A DNA stretch of 64,000 nucleotides from Piscicola geometra. Lineage: Eukaryota; Annelida; Clitellata; Hirudinida; Piscicolidae. Below the pieces are notes generated by a model. The model ran no database searches and was not told the DNA's origin. It saw nothing but the letters and a program-made list of their open reading frames with translations. The translations under genes were made by a program, and so were the position numbers. Positions 42,433 through 54,689 of this stretch are shown here, piece after piece. Where the stretch lies: contig OX030955.1 of the NCBI GenBank assembly GCA_943735955.1, positions 14,844,083 to 14,908,082 on the forward strand, in the 5' to 3' direction. Position 1 is the stretch's first letter; each line of letters opens with the position of its first letter.

Positions 42433-44118
42433 GTATAGTAGGGGAAAATGTACACAGTCGATTACTTTTTACTAAATTGTTTATAACTCAAAATCTTTGA
42501 AAGATAAAATTTTTCTCAAACATTCGTTTCATACACTCATCATTTAGACTTCATTTTCTACTCAATTAATTAATCTAATAAAAATGGTTTTGAGTCAAAT
42601 GGATTTCAAAGTGGACTCCCGAAAAGAATCGACTGTGTACGACCGGTGTACACAGTCGATCACAGGTACGTAAACAATCGATCATTACCTCAAGTCTCAC
42701 AATTTTAACTTTAACAAGCACCAAATTAAGTATTATTAGAAAACAAAATAATTTTATAAATTATTGCAACTGAATACTGATTTAGAAAATTTTAACATTT
42801 ACATTTTTTAGAGTAACCTGTTCTTGTGTAGACACAAGTTTTTCAACATTTATTCTCATGTTATAAATGAAATAAAATAGATTTTTTAAGTTATAGTTCA
42901 ACAAATATTTTTCAATGACTGATAAATGAAAGTTTTTTTAATGTTTCAAGCTTTAGTTCAAAGTGGGCCAGAAATTTCATAAACAATTCAGCTGTCATCC
43001 AGCCACTAGGGTTAGCGGCTCCACTTGTTCCTGGTGGGGCGTCCTTGATCATTTTGTCTTTGAAGTGGACTCTGGGGAAGACCATAAAAGGAGGAACAGT
43101 GTTTCCAACGGCACTGATCATGCAGCACACTGTAACAATCTGTCCTCTTTCTGCTGACGTAACCCGCCCAACATGACGATTCGTTTTGGCCGCTATCACT
43201 CTTACATTTGTTGTTTTTTGTACTGTCTTAAACGTTATCTCTACGTAAACGGGAAGGGACCAGCCTCCCCAGAACGACAAGTTTCAACCAACATAATGTC
43301 CAACAGTTTTATAAAAACTTAGATTCTTTTTATAAACGCTACAACTTTGAACCACAAGACATATACAACTGTGATGAGACGGGGTGTACGACAGTACAAA
43401 AAACAACAAATGTAAGAGTGATAGCGGCCAAAGCGAATCGTCAGGTTGGGCGGGTTACGTCAGCAGAAAGAAGTGTTACAGTGTGCTGCACGATCAGTGC
43501 CGTTGGAAACACTCTTCCTCCTTTTATGGTCTTCCCCAGAGTCCACTTCAAAGACAAAATGATCAAGGACGCCCCACCAGGAACAAGTGGAGCCGCTAAC
43601 CCTAGTGGCTGGATGACAGCTGAAGTGTTTATGAAATTTCTGGCCCACTTTGAACTAAAACTTGAAACATTAAAAAAACTTTCATTTATCAGTCATTGAA
43701 AAATATTTGTTAAACTATAACTTAAAACATCTATATTTTTTCTTTTATAACATGAGAATATATGTTGAAAAACTTGTGTCTACATGAGAAAGTTTCCTAG
43801 AAAAGTTGAATGTTAAAAGTTTTCTAAATCAGTATTCAATTGCAATAATTTATTTGAGTATTTAATTTTCTAATAATACTTAATTTAATGCTTGAAAAAA
43901 ATTGTGGCACTTGTGGTAATGATCGACTGGGTACACCGGTCGTACACAGTCGATCATTTTCGGGAGTCTACTTTGAACTACATTTGACTCAAAATCATTT
44001 CAACTAGATAAATGAATTAAGTAGAAAATGAAGTCTTAATGATGAATGTATGAAATCAATATTTTATTAAAATTTTATCTTTTAACAATTTTGAGTTATA
44101 AACATTTTTGTAAAAAGT
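42433..44118. mobile_element. Inverted pair of pogo/Tigger-type transposons (palindrome)
   Basis: Arms 42433-43227 and 43390-44118 are inverted copies around a 162-bp spacer. The outer ends carry TACACAGTCGATTACTTTTTAC and its mirror. A second terminal-like motif, GTACGACCGGTGTACACAGTCG, occurs inside each arm (about 42637 and 43935). Plus strand 43225-43699 encodes a continuous transposase piece: SFNQHNVQQFYKNL, YNFEPQDIYNCDETG and AANPSGWMTAEVFMKFL. The minus strand of the left arm duplicates the second half. CDETG carries the first catalytic Asp of the DDE domain. Neither arm encodes a whole protein. Confidence 0.82.
43225..43699 (+). pseudogene. pogo/Tigger-like DDE transposase fragment
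   Basis: Reads in one main frame, with a shift near 43400, through IYNCDETG, VIAAKANRQVGRVTSAER, TISAVGNTLPPFMVFPRV, FKDKMIKDAPPGTSGAANPS and GWMTAEVFMKFLAHF. That is the classical DDE_1 superfamily order. It stops at TGA 43697-43699, before the second catalytic Asp region. The left-arm copy (43280-42912, minus) has the same residues with a two-codon difference after TSAER. N-terminal CENP-B-type DNA-binding regions are absent. Confidence 0.78.
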
Positions 44119-44250
44119 GATCACAGTGAAGTTGACGACGTAGATAATGATATTTTGAAACATGTATGATTTAAATATATAAAAAAGTTTGAATATTCAA
44201 CAAATAATTTGCCAAAATAGGCACTAAAGCAAAAAAAAACTAGTGACTTG

Positions 44251-44336
44251 AAATTGTTGGGCGCGAAGGGAAAGCTACTGAGCTTCAGTTGAACGTCGTT
44301 TGCCAGTTTCTCGCTGTACACTATCTTGTCCTCGAA
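44251..44336 (-). CDS. Possible small exon, unrecognised
   Basis: After TGACTTAG the minus strand reads MFEDKIVYSEKLANDVQLKL and SSFPFAPNNFK, then a possible donor at AA|GTCACT or CTA|GTTTTT. The composition is coding-like against an AT-rich background. Its neighbours on the same strand are the exons at 41.8 and 40.9 kb, but phase continuity cannot be proven. Confidence 0.35.
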
Positions 44337-44373
44337 CATCCTAAGTCATCCTTCTTTCAGTGGCCTGAATTTG

Positions 44374-44378
44374 TGTGT

Positions 44379-44415
<37 letters not shown>

Positions 44416-44434
44416 TTTTTGTGTATGTATGTAT
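44374..44434. repeat. (GT)n microsatellite abutting hAT copy D3
   Basis: GT repeats with TTTGTTTTT and TATG interruptions run directly into the left target duplication of D3. Confidence 0.85.
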
Positions 44435-45397
44435 AGGAGGTCGGACCTGGACTATTTTCATTTCCGGTCTCGTCTCGGTCCCGAAATTTTTTTCCCGTCT
44501 TGTCTCGTTCCCGATGGTCACCAAAATTTGAATCCCATCCCTCTCCCGCAATTCGATGCCCGCTCCGTACCCGTTCCGAAACCTTTTGATCTGGTCTCGA
44601 CCCGTTTCCGAAATAAAATTTTGTCTTCCCATTAGTTCTCGCTGCCGTGTTCACCGATCTTAAACTTGCTAGTCCTAACATTTGTTAAAATATTTTAAAC
44701 GTCAGAGAATATTTCATCTGACAAGTTTTCATCATCACCCATTTGTTCTAATCTCCCTAATATTTGGACTCGCCATAACAACTTCAAATGTATGTTGGAG
44801 ATTTTGAGATTGGCAATGCAATGGTGGCTTCGTTGTACATCTCTATTGCATTTAATACTTTTTAAGTACATAGTATCAATGAAATAAAATTTCAATACTT
44901 AAGAGTGTGCTTAAGAATAAAAAAGTATTACATCATATACTGATTTCAACATGAAATAAATAGAATAACATCTTTTAGATGATTCTTTTTTGTTTTCCCA
45001 TGTTAAAAAGTTCCTTTAGCTTGCTATAAAAAATTTAATGTTATAACAAATTATGTAACAATTAAAATATCAATTTTAAACTAATTTTTCCTATTTAAAC
45101 AAAGGAGAGAATTAATAATCCCAGTTTTCTTGAAGTATTTTACAACACAATTTCCACAAGGTGTATTCTTTCAAATATCGAGAATGAAGCTTTTAGAACC
45201 ATTTTACTGTAATTTTGTTAATACTTTCAATGCGATTTACTTTTATTCCAGTTTTTTCCCGTTCCCGATTTGAATGTTGATTCCTTTTCCCATCCCGAAA
45301 ACCTATTCCCGGTTTCCAACTTTTTTAGTTCCAAAATTAATTCTCATTCCCGTTCCCGGGACTCTCGCGGGTACCCGGTCCGACCTCTAGTATGTAT
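44427..45397 (-). mobile_element. hAT family D, copy D3, with 8-bp target duplication
   Basis: The element spans 44435-45389. It starts AGGAGGTCGGACC and ends GGTCCGACCTCTA, flanked on both sides by GTATGTAT (44427-44434, 45390-45397). In minus orientation it keeps one transposase piece (44695-44895: LKLLWRVQILGRLEQMGDDE) and has lost the rest, giving a 955-bp deletion derivative. Both flanks are GT-rich microsatellite. Confidence 0.9.
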
Positions 45398-45500
45398 TTG
45401 TGTGTGTGTGTGGGTACGTGTGGGTGTGTGTGTATGTGTGGGTGTCTGTTTATGTGTGTGTATGTTGCGTGTGTGCGTGCGTGTGTGTTTGTATGTGTGA
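45398..45500. repeat. Degenerate (GT)n tract right of D3
   Basis: GTGTGTGGGTACGTGTGGGTGT and similar sequence continuing the microsatellite interrupted by D3. Confidence 0.8.
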
Positions 45501-46962
45501 AGAAGGGGGGAGGAGATGAGTGTGTGGGTTTGTGTCTAATACAACTACTACTAATAATATAAAATAAAATAAATGTTAATATAATGAAAATAAGATGAAA
45601 TCTAGACATCCGTAATTTTCTATAATTTACAGCATTAATCCTTTGCGGTAATTCCTTAATTTATAATAATTAAGCAGCACAAAAGCTCCAGTATCATAAT
45701 TATATTTATTTTTGAAAATTCTGAAAAACGAGTCAAGATGACAAGCATGTCTTCCTACCCCGACCATCTGCCCTGAACTGCTTAGTTACTAATTTTCGTT
45801 TTTATTGCCATGTATGAAGCCAACTAATTGACAACTATTTATGTTAACAGGTAGTATTATAAATAAAATAATAATACATGTTTTTTTCAAACGAAAGATG
45901 TTACTTATTTCTGCAGCAGACTTTATTTAAACGTGCATAAAAGTTATAACGTGACCGCGGAAAACAATCAAAGCTTCACAACTAAAACAAAAATAATGAT
46001 TCCAGCGTTTGCATACTATTCATTAACGAAAGGGAGGTAAGAGAGCCAGTAAGTGTTCATTTCATGCTCTTAACAAGTGAATAACTGAAAATATAAGACA
46101 TTCGTCATCTTGCTCCGTTCTCTCTAATTGGAAATTAAATTTCACTCTTACCCATCGATGAAAAAGCTGCAAAAGCTATTACTGACCCACCAATAGTCTA
46201 ACACATGACAAATGACTTGGTTTTTCTGGTTATTTTCAAAACCATCTAAGTTATATTTCATTTTATCATAAAAAATTCAAAAATTCCATTTATCTCCAAA
46301 ATCCACATGATCTTTTACCCATTGTAATCTTGCACTGACCTTTCTTTCTATAGCAACTTTTCTATCACTTTGAATATTTTAGAAACTTTGATTTTTTCAA
46401 TTCTCTTCTCATCGTTTACACACTGCAATCTAATTGAGGGTCATTTTTCTCCACTTTGGCAATTTAAAAAAGATATAATTATCAGGTTTGAGTAACAAAA
46501 TGATTTTTTTGAGTTTTTTACTTTTTTCTATTATGTAAAAAAATAGTACACCAATTGTTAGTTTAAATGTAAAATAAAAGTCATTATCAAATTTCCAAAT
46601 AAAATGTTTTGTATTTCACAGCAGACGACACAAAAACCATATCGTCTCTATCATTTTGACCCACCTAAAAAACATTTTTTCTTATTAAACGGATGAATAA
46701 AAATTATTTTAGAAAACATATTTGTTTTTTAATTTTCTATAACTCAGGAAATTGTTTAATCTGAAATAGTTTAAATTGTAAATAATGAAAAAAATTAATT
46801 GAAAAAACATTCGTTCCTATAATTTTGCAGCTATAATAAACAGCTGCACTGTAATGTTGCGTATACCGCAGTTTTGCTCACAAAAGTTATAAAGTTCACT
46901 TTAAAACAGTAGTGGGAAGAGTTTAATTCGAAATATTAATGTGCCGTATAAAGCAGGATTAC
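45501..46962. other. AT-rich spacer
   Basis: No gene, repeat copy or element end was recognised over about 1.4 kb. Confidence 0.4.
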
Positions 46963-49776
46963 CTTATAATTAGATCTGTGCTTTAATCAACGTTAACTTT
47001 CGATTAAAGCGTTAATGTATTAACGCCGTTAATTTTTTTAACGCCGTTAATGAATTTAACGCACTTAAAAATTTGAATGCATTTGAAACTTTTACCGCAG
47101 TTTACAAAATGTATTAAAATTAAACTTTTTTTATACTTATTTGAATGTTTTGCGCTACAAAAATTACATTTCGTTGAACTCAAGTTTTTAAAGTTGCATC
47201 ACATTTAATTTCTTCAGGTTTAGTATTAAGTTTTTGCTCTTTTTCATATTGAAAATTGAAAAAGTGACGCAATCGTCAATGCCACCGTATTTTGGATTGC
47301 AAAGAATGGCATACCCGTTGACTTTGTTAATATATTGATATACTTCAGTAATATATCTTCTTTAAGACATTCTTTCAGTACATTTCATTCAATTGAATAA
47401 TTAGTAATGATTCCAGTTGTTAACTCATGATCTTCCTTTAATAAGGATGTGCCAACCCATTGGAATTCGAAACTTTCGATGATAGGAGACTAATTGATTG
47501 CAAAGTTGCTGTGTTGGCTACCTTGTCAGCAAGGGATCACAAACACTCTCGCAATTTACTCTCAACAAAAGAATGGGGAAAATTGCCTTTTTTAAAAACT
47601 TATTATTACTTGTTGTTCAATAAGATTACTTGCAATTAAACCTTACACAAGAACTATGCAGTTCAGAAAAGGATCTAAGTTGTGTCATTCGTTTAAAAGA
47701 TAAATTTGTTTCTGAACTGAGCCAGAAAAAGTTTAATCAGAATATCCAATGATTAAGAATTACCACATCATAAAACCCCTGTTTGAAAATTATAAAATGT
47801 TTTTAAAAATATAGAGCCTCCACCAAACAAGCTTGTCATAGTACAAGGTTAGCAAGAAATGAGCCTCTTTAGATCCGACTAATGTTGAAAAACTTGTTTG
47901 CTTGAGTAACTGGCTCAAAAAGGATCAATCAATCAATCACTAATGATTTGTATAGCGCCCAAAGTATAGTGAACAAAAGCGCTCAGCCATCACGTTCTGA
48001 ACAAGTACGTCTTCAGGCCTCGACGGAAAGCTGAGTGACTTAGTTGAAGTTAGGAAGGAGGGTAAAGAATTCCATAAAAAAGGACCACAGTAAGAAAAAG
48101 AACGTTTAGCAAAAGAGTGTTTAACTGGAAAACGAAAAGAACGCTTAAAGGTAGATGATCTTAGACCAGATCTAGGGGGTTGTTAAATTAGATTTTTAAG
48201 ATAAATTGGAGCAATACAGTTATGAATTTTAAACATATTTAGGCATATTTTAAAAGTCACTCTAGATCTCAAAGGTAACTAATGTAACAAACGAAGATAA
48301 AGAGAAATGTGAGAAAACTTAGGAGCACGAGCAACAAGACGAGCAGCACAATTAAAGGCTTTATTTAGAGGAGCTAAAGTAGTATCAGGGAGACCATAGT
48401 AAAGAGAGTTGCAATAATCAATCCTGCAGAGAACTAGAGAAGATACAAGAAGCTGCAAAGTAGGATCATCGAGAAAAGGAAGAAGTTGTTTAATACGACG
48501 AATGTGGAAGTAACAAGATTTAGAGACAGATAGAATTTGAGGAGCTAAAGACAAGTTAGAATTGAAAATAAAACCAAGGCTACGAATGGAAGATGAAGGG
48601 TTTATAGATAATGAGGAGGGGGAGGCAAAACTAAAGAAGGAAGGGATAGTGAAGACTTTGATTTTTTATTGAAATACATGAGTTCAAATTTGTACGGAAT
48701 AAGTTTGAGAAACATAGAAGAAGCCCAAGAGATTATAGATTGAAGACAGAGAGTTATTTTATCAACAGTAAGGTCAAGAGAAGAGTCAGTGAAATATGTA
48801 TAAATTTAGGAGTCGTCAGCATAAATTTGACTGTTTAAGGAAGATGAAGAAATAGTATCAGGTAGTTCCGAGGTGTAGAGAATAAAAAGTAAGGGACCAA
48901 GGATTGAGCCCTGTGGGACACCATAAGAAAAAGAAATGGAAGAAGAACGAGAAGATTCAATTGATACACAGGAAGTTCGCTCAGAAAGATAGGATTTAAG
49001 CCAGATAAGGGAGGAACCAGAAATATTAAAGAAAGAATCTAAAACATTTAGTAAAAGCGTATGATCTACAGTGTCAAAAGCAGGTGAAAAGTAAAGGCAT
49101 GAAAGAAGAGTAGATGCATTAGAATCAGACGTTAAAATAAGGTCATTATAGAGTTTAAGTAAAGCAGTTTCATTGGAGTGGCCAATTCTGAAACCAGATT
49201 GAGAGGAAGGAAGAAGTGAGTTTTTTTCTAGATAGAAGATTAATTGTTGAGAAATAACTTTTTCGAGGACCTTAAAAAGAAAGGAAGGTTAGATGCAGGT
49301 CTATAACTGGATAAGGATGCAAGATCAAGAGAAGGCTTCTTAATTGTAGGAATAATAAATGAAGATTTGAGGATAGAAGGAAATTTAGATGTAGACAAAG
49401 ATAAGTTAACCAAATCCAAAACATTAGGATAGAATTAAAAGAAGAGTTCTTTAAAAAGGTTTGTAGGAATAAGATCTAGAGAACAAGAAGTGGGAGACAT
49501 AGAATTATTATATTTGTAAGATGGTCCAATGTGATAGGATGTGTGACAATTTCATTTATGGATTCGTTATTTATTCTTTCATATGTGGATTACTTATATA
49601 AATAAATTCTGATAAAATTTATATTAAATTTGTGAGAATTAAAAAAAATATTTTATACAAATGTCAAACATGCTTAAAACATAGCGTTAAAATACGATTA
49701 ACACACGATTAAAATTTTTAATCGAACGATTAACGGCGATTAAAATTTTTAATCGTGGAACAGCTCTACTAAAAAT
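46963..49776 (+). mobile_element. hAT copy B (TAGAGCTG family), interrupted by a LINE
   Basis: The element spans 46971-49768. It begins TAGATCTGTGC and ends TCGTGGAACAGCTCTA. The flanking octamers CTTATAAT and CTAAAAAT match at six of eight positions. Plus-strand transposase remnants include a block with ELCSSEKDLSCVIRLKDKF at about 47650-47710, homologous to copy A. The interior from 47924 to about 49555 is an inserted LINE (minus). It is older than copy A, judged by the eroded duplication and protein. Confidence 0.8.
47924..49555 (-). mobile_element. CR1/L2-type LINE, copy 3, inside hAT copy B
   Basis: The 3' tail (TGATTGATTGATTG on the minus strand) is at 47924 and the GCGCTATACAAATC motif at about 47940. 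The C-terminal RT ORF 48554-48279 carries CRIDYCNSLYYGLPDTTLAP. The polymerase region up to about 49450 (GVPQGS and DDS-like motifs near 48930-48810) is broken by stops. The element reads further upstream than copy 1, ending near 49555 in a 5' truncation. Confidence 0.85.
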
Positions 49777-49807
49777 AATAAAGATATTAATAAATTTTTT
49801 TGTTGCA

Positions 49808-49984
49808 TATTTATAATGCGCCAAGTCACGCCACTAAGGCGCCACTCACACGACATACGTTCTGAAACACCGCATCATATACACAAGGTATATGATAGCT
49901 CACGGTTGGCTGAACAGGGATTCGAACCAGCGACCTTTAAGTCGCTGGTCCCAACGACCATCTAAGCCAGCCAGCTCGCCAACA
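49808..49984 (-). mobile_element. tRNA-derived SINE, copy 1
   Basis: On the minus strand the head is tRNA-like: GTTGGCGAGCTGGC, A-box-like TGGCTTAGATGG, then the perfect B box GGTTCGAATCC (49928-49918). The body runs AACCGTGAGCTATCATATACC and GCGGTGTTTCAG to an end at GGCGCATTATAAATA. The second copy at 62312-62494 agrees throughout. The RNA polymerase III promoter boxes are intact enough for transcription. Confidence 0.88.
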
Positions 49985-50290
49985 CACATAATAATAATGA
50001 TGATAATAATAACTCACTCCGTTACACTGTTTTCCAATTATGAATGTTACCCTTATGGGGAGGTTTTAAGAAACAGCAAGTATCTTCCTTGACAATCACT
50101 TCACAGAATATCCTAATGTTTTAACAAATGATGGAAGCGGTTTATTGAGAGCAGTTGTGAGTCATCAGTTGTTGTCTTGTTGCGATGTATGATTGTTACA
50201 ATAAAATATAACGATTGTTACAATAAAATATAACGATGAATATTATTACGTACCGTAAACCCGAACTGTTTATCCTTTTGATTTTAACGG

Positions 50291-50420
50291 GAATGGCAGT
50301 GCTGAGTAATCGTAGATACAGTGCGTGTGTTACTGCTGCTGCAGAAAATTAGCATAAATGCCTCTTTGAAGAGATCGTACGCATGCGCCATACATTTCAA
50401 GCTGTCGTACACTAATGATG
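50291..50420 (-). CDS. Possible exon, unrecognised
   Basis: After ACATCATTAG the minus strand reads VYDSLKCMAHAYDLFKEAF, MLIFCSS and so on, with a possible donor at CAGCAGCAG|TAAC-like sequence that lacks a clean GT, so the end is uncertain. VYDSLK..A.A is faintly like ligand-binding domains of receptor families, but this is too short to claim. Confidence 0.25.
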
Positions 50421-50632
50421 TATTAGTAATAAATAATATTATATTAAAAAGATTATTAAATAAATGAATATTTATTAATATATAACATAAATAGACAAAA
50501 ATGAGTATTTTATTGAGACTAATAAAATTCAATAATTTGTTTAGTTTAGGGAGTTAAAACTACGCAGATCTTTTGACCTCTATAATGGTTAAAAAAAACA
50601 ATAAAAAAACATATATCTCTAATAATAAATGT

Positions 50633-50795
<163 letters not shown>

Positions 50796-50931
50796 TATGT
50801 ATATAAATTATTTTGTACTATTATGTCATAGTCGCACTTATAGTTGTTCCTACCCTCAGAAAGTTGCAATATTCAATACCACGTGAGTGAATTATGAATA
50901 TATTTCGATTAAAATCACTTTTAAATCCTCA

Positions 50932-52645
50932 TCATCATCAAGCGGGCACAGATAAAAAACCAGAAGGCCTCTTTTTCCGATGCACGACAAAATGGCTCCA
51001 AAACATTTGTTTCACAGCCCACGATTTAAACTGGATGACTTTAATCATTGGCTGACTTGGGTCGATGTATGCCGAGATTTGTTGTTTGTATGAGGTTCTT
51101 GGTCTGCCAGGACGCTTTCGTGTTTTCATCTCGGACTCGTAAAACAAATAGCGGTGCACAGGCTCATCCACGGGCATGCGAAGACAATGACCAGTAAATG
51201 CAAGTTGTCGTTTTCGCTGATGCGCTCTTGCCCGACTCGTGCGTAAAAAAACTCGTTTGTGATGTGGTCGCTAGTCTGTTCGATTCCAAGCATGGTCCAA
51301 TAGCAAGTCCTTGCGAAGACGTCAAGTTTCTTTGATAATACTGCAGTGAGTATCCATGATTCGCAGCCGTAGAGCAAAATTGAGATGCAAGCGGCTTGAA
51401 AGATGCGAATCTTGAGATCTGAGTTCAGTTTGGGTCAGCAAAGAAACTTCGTGAAGGCTGCCCATGCAAGGCCGATTCGGATTCTAACATCGTGGTCTGT
51501 GGACCCAACCTTCGACCCAAGGTATTTGAAGTCCTTCACGATTGCGATGTCTTGACCATCGATGAGGAGCTTTGCAGCCGGTGGCGAGATAGAGGCATTT
51601 GTTCGGTCTTTTTAACATTTATCTCCAGTCCAACCGTTCGTGCACCGAGTCTCAAAGCATCCAACTGAGCTTGGGCTCTCGATGGCTCGTTCTCGAACAG
51701 GGCTATATCATCGATGATATAGACTTGCTTATACAGGCATAAAAATCATGGTTCTCAGAGCCTTTGTAACATAGCCTGCGTCTGTTAGGCTGTGAACGAT
51801 ATAGACCACACAAAAAAAGAAAAAAAAAGCGAGGTCACAAACTCTATCCGGCAAACGAGTTGTGTGGCGCAATGAGCGGTTGGTTGTTTGCACGCACTTG
51901 TTCTCTTTTGGTTTTCTTGAGTGGGTGGCCTATCCAAATTCACCTGCAGACAATTAGGATATGTAGTCTATCACGATAATGAATAGGAACGGAGCCATAA
52001 CATCACTTTGTAAGACGTCTGTAGAAATGTTGAAGGGTGCAGAAAGCTGGCCTTGTATGCTGACTTGGCTGGTCGACTTGTCGTACAAGAACTTGATTGT
52101 TTGACAACTTTCTCTGGGATTCCGTACTGCCCCAGTATCGTAAACATTACATTTTTGTCGATTGAGTCGAAGGCTTTCTTGTAGTCGACGAAAAGTGATG
52201 AATAGTGGGATGTCATGCGAGTATGCGCCATCCATAATCCTCTTCAGAATATGAATCTGTTGAATGGATGGTGTAGGCAAGTTTGAGAGGCCAGCATGAG
52301 TGTTGACGTTGTTGAGCAGCGTTGAAAAGTATGTTTACAGCCTTCAAGTAGCTCCTCTTTCCCCTTTGGAAGTGAACCATCCAGCAGCCGCACTTGACGG
52401 ATTGGCTTTGTTCTCATCTCTTGCGATCGAGTTTACTATTTTCCAGTGGTTCCATTCTCGAGGGCAATGAGTTGCTCGTTGAGATGAGCTTGTTGATCGT
52501 TGTCGAAGGCGGCTGATACTCGAGACTGCAGCAAGTTCCACTGCTCTTCATGGCTTAAATGTGGCGTCTTCCTGTAAATCTTGCTGGCCTTGTTGCATTC
52601 GTCCAAGAGGGCGAGTGTTGAAGGGAAACACCCAATGAGCGTACT
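50932..52645 (-). mobile_element. Non-LTR retrotransposon remnant (endonuclease/RT type with RPGRP C-terminus)
   Basis: The minus-strand remnant preserves, 5' to 3': LPTPSIQQIHILKRIMDGAY, the palm start FVDYKKAFDSIDKNVMF, ILGQYGIPEKVVK, a region with DDIALF-like sequence near 51710, LYGCESWILT, ITNEFFYARVGQERIS, then CLRMPVDEPVHRY and KRPGRPRTSYKQQIS to about 50940. It is split among several frames and has lost its 3' UTR and endonuclease. The fragment at 62650-63005 supplies an endonuclease of the same general type. Confidence 0.82.
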
Positions 52646-52650
52646 TGCCT

Positions 52651-53089
52651 TTCAAAGTATTAATTTATAAAATAAAAATAATATAACTGACCAGTTTGAT
52701 TTCATCTGACAAGTTTTCACCATCCCCCATTTGTTATATTCTCCCTAATATTTGGACTCGCCATAACAAATTCAAATGTAATGTTGGACATTTGATATTT
52801 ACTACACAATGGTGGCTTTTTTATACATTTCCATTGCATTTCATACTTATTTTAAGTACGGAGTATCGATGAAATAGAGATTTCCATACTTAGAAGTTTG
52901 CTGAAGTATAATTGTTGAAGAATCCACTCCCAATGACTTTAATTCCCGTTTTTCCCGTTCCCGATTTGAATGTTGATTCCCATTCCCGTTCCGTCCCGAA
53001 AACCTATTCCCGGTTCCCGAATTTTCCCGTCTCGAAATTAATTTTCATTCCCGTACCTGGTCAGATCGGGTACCCGGTCCCACCTCTAG
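52651..53089 (-). mobile_element. hAT family D, copy D4 (truncated)
   Basis: The right end is intact: GGGTACCCGGTCCCACCTCTA at 53069-53089, with CCCGTTCCC subterminal repeats. The minus strand retains the region equivalent to the D1 transposase start and its intron. The other end is missing, replaced by the LINE remnant at 52645. GT-rich microsatellite sequence follows immediately at 53093-53160. Confidence 0.8.
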
Positions 53090-53169
53090 TTGCTGAGTGT
53101 GTGTGTGGGTTGCTGTTTATGTGTGTGTTGCTGTTTGTGCGTGCGTGAGTTTGTGTGTGTCTTTTTACC

Positions 53170-53500
53170 CTATAATTCTTTTCATTGTTAATCTGTCTCT
53201 CTCTACTTCTAAATTTCTGACTTTATACAAAGCTTCTGTTATCATACCTAATTTTTAAAATAATTCATTAGACCCTACTCAAATTTCTAACTATAGACCT
53301 ATTTCTAATCTATCATTCATATCCAAAATACTAGAAAAAATAGTTTATCAAAAAATTTACTCATATTTGAATGTTAACTCCCTTATCCCTTCATTACAAT
53401 TTGGTTTTCGTTTAGGCCATTACTGTGAATCGTCCTTCTTGAAACTTTTTGACTCAGAAATGAATGGAAAACAAGATGTTATTAAATTTATTTGATGGGT
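53170..53500 (+). mobile_element. LINE remnant: RT fingers region
   Basis: Plus-strand frame reads LDPTQISNYRPISNLSFISK, ILEKIVYQKIYSYL and LQFGFRLGHYCESSFLKLFD, then stops. It is the N-terminal part of an L2/CR1-like reverse transcriptase; palm motifs are absent. Confidence 0.75.
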
Positions 53501-54689
53501 TGATGGCTAGTTGTAATTGAATTTAGATATATGACAAATAATAAAAAGTACTAAAATCGCAATTGTTTTTCTTCAAATCGCTCATAGTGGCAATAGAAAA
53601 GTATTTTTATTGAGCATCAAACTTTTTTTTTAATGTTTGGCGATACAAATATTAATAGTTGATACAAAAATAATTTGAACTACAGTAACCAATACTAAAT
53701 AGTATCGCTTTTACTGTATTGGTCGATACCGGTTCTTTGATTCCAACCCTGGGGAGGACCCCCCAAGATTTTCCGCAGATTGCCGCCTCTACTGCTCACT
53801 GATTGGGTACTCCATAGGTTAGGCTTCTTCACGCTAGTCTCTCTTTTGCCTATCTAAAACCGTCATGAGATTAGGCTGCATTATAAAAACTAACTTATAG
53901 ACTTACTCCATGTGCTCAACTGCTGCCTCTGACACCAAGTGCACATCCAAGCAGGAAAACACCACCAGAACAGCTTGAAACAGTGAGGTTCCATAACTTC
54001 TCTGACTTGACAGCCTAGGCGATTGTTTATTTGTGGGTTTTGGCTTGAGAACTCAGTGAGATCATTTAAGTGGTGAATAAGAATTGTTGTTGCCTTGGAA
54101 AAAACCCTAACTTGTTGTCATTGTAAAAAAACAGCCCACGCTATCTAATGAATACTTTTCACTTGAAAACGCTGAGTTTTAAGCCTAAATCTTCGATTTA
54201 GTTTTTTAGATGTGGAGGGGGTTTCATAAAAAGTACCAACATCCAATATTAAATATTCATTAAATAACCTAGTGAACCATATTCCAAGTGGACGTAAAGA
54301 ATTTCCTATTTTAAGATTTTTTGCCTACTAATGCTCCCCCTACTATAGCCCTTTTATACACTTCTTTTGGAAGAAGATTCTGTGGATTTAAAGAATATCT
54401 TCATGGAAAATTTTCTTTGAACTCTAATTCGAAATTTTGGGAATCCATTTATTTCATGAAAAGAAATGATAGAGCTTTAATGAAGGGAATATAAATGATT
54501 TTAACGTGCTTAGACTAAACTTAGACATTGTGACGCTATTTATAGCATGAAAAAAGACATAAAATTCCGATAATTCCTTAAAAATGTAATCAAAAGAATG
54601 GAATTTAAATATTTAAACTAATCTTCATCTCTGTTCTTAGAACTTTTAATTTACGATGTACATCTTTGTTTACAGCTAATGATAAATTT
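53501..54689. other. Spacer with dispersed C-rich repeat
   Basis: 53750-53830 (GGGGAGGACCCCCCAAGATTTTC and following) is a third copy of the C-rich repeat at 3725-3830. Immediately before it, ACCGGTTCTTTGATTCCAACCCTG read on the minus strand begins CAGGGTTGGAATC, the sort of end many hAT elements have. No gene was recognised in the remainder. Confidence 0.45.

Noticed and set aside
49918..49984. Functional tRNA gene at the SINE head
   Set aside because: A and B boxes are present, but the arms do not form a convincing cloverleaf and the same head recurs in a second SINE copy.
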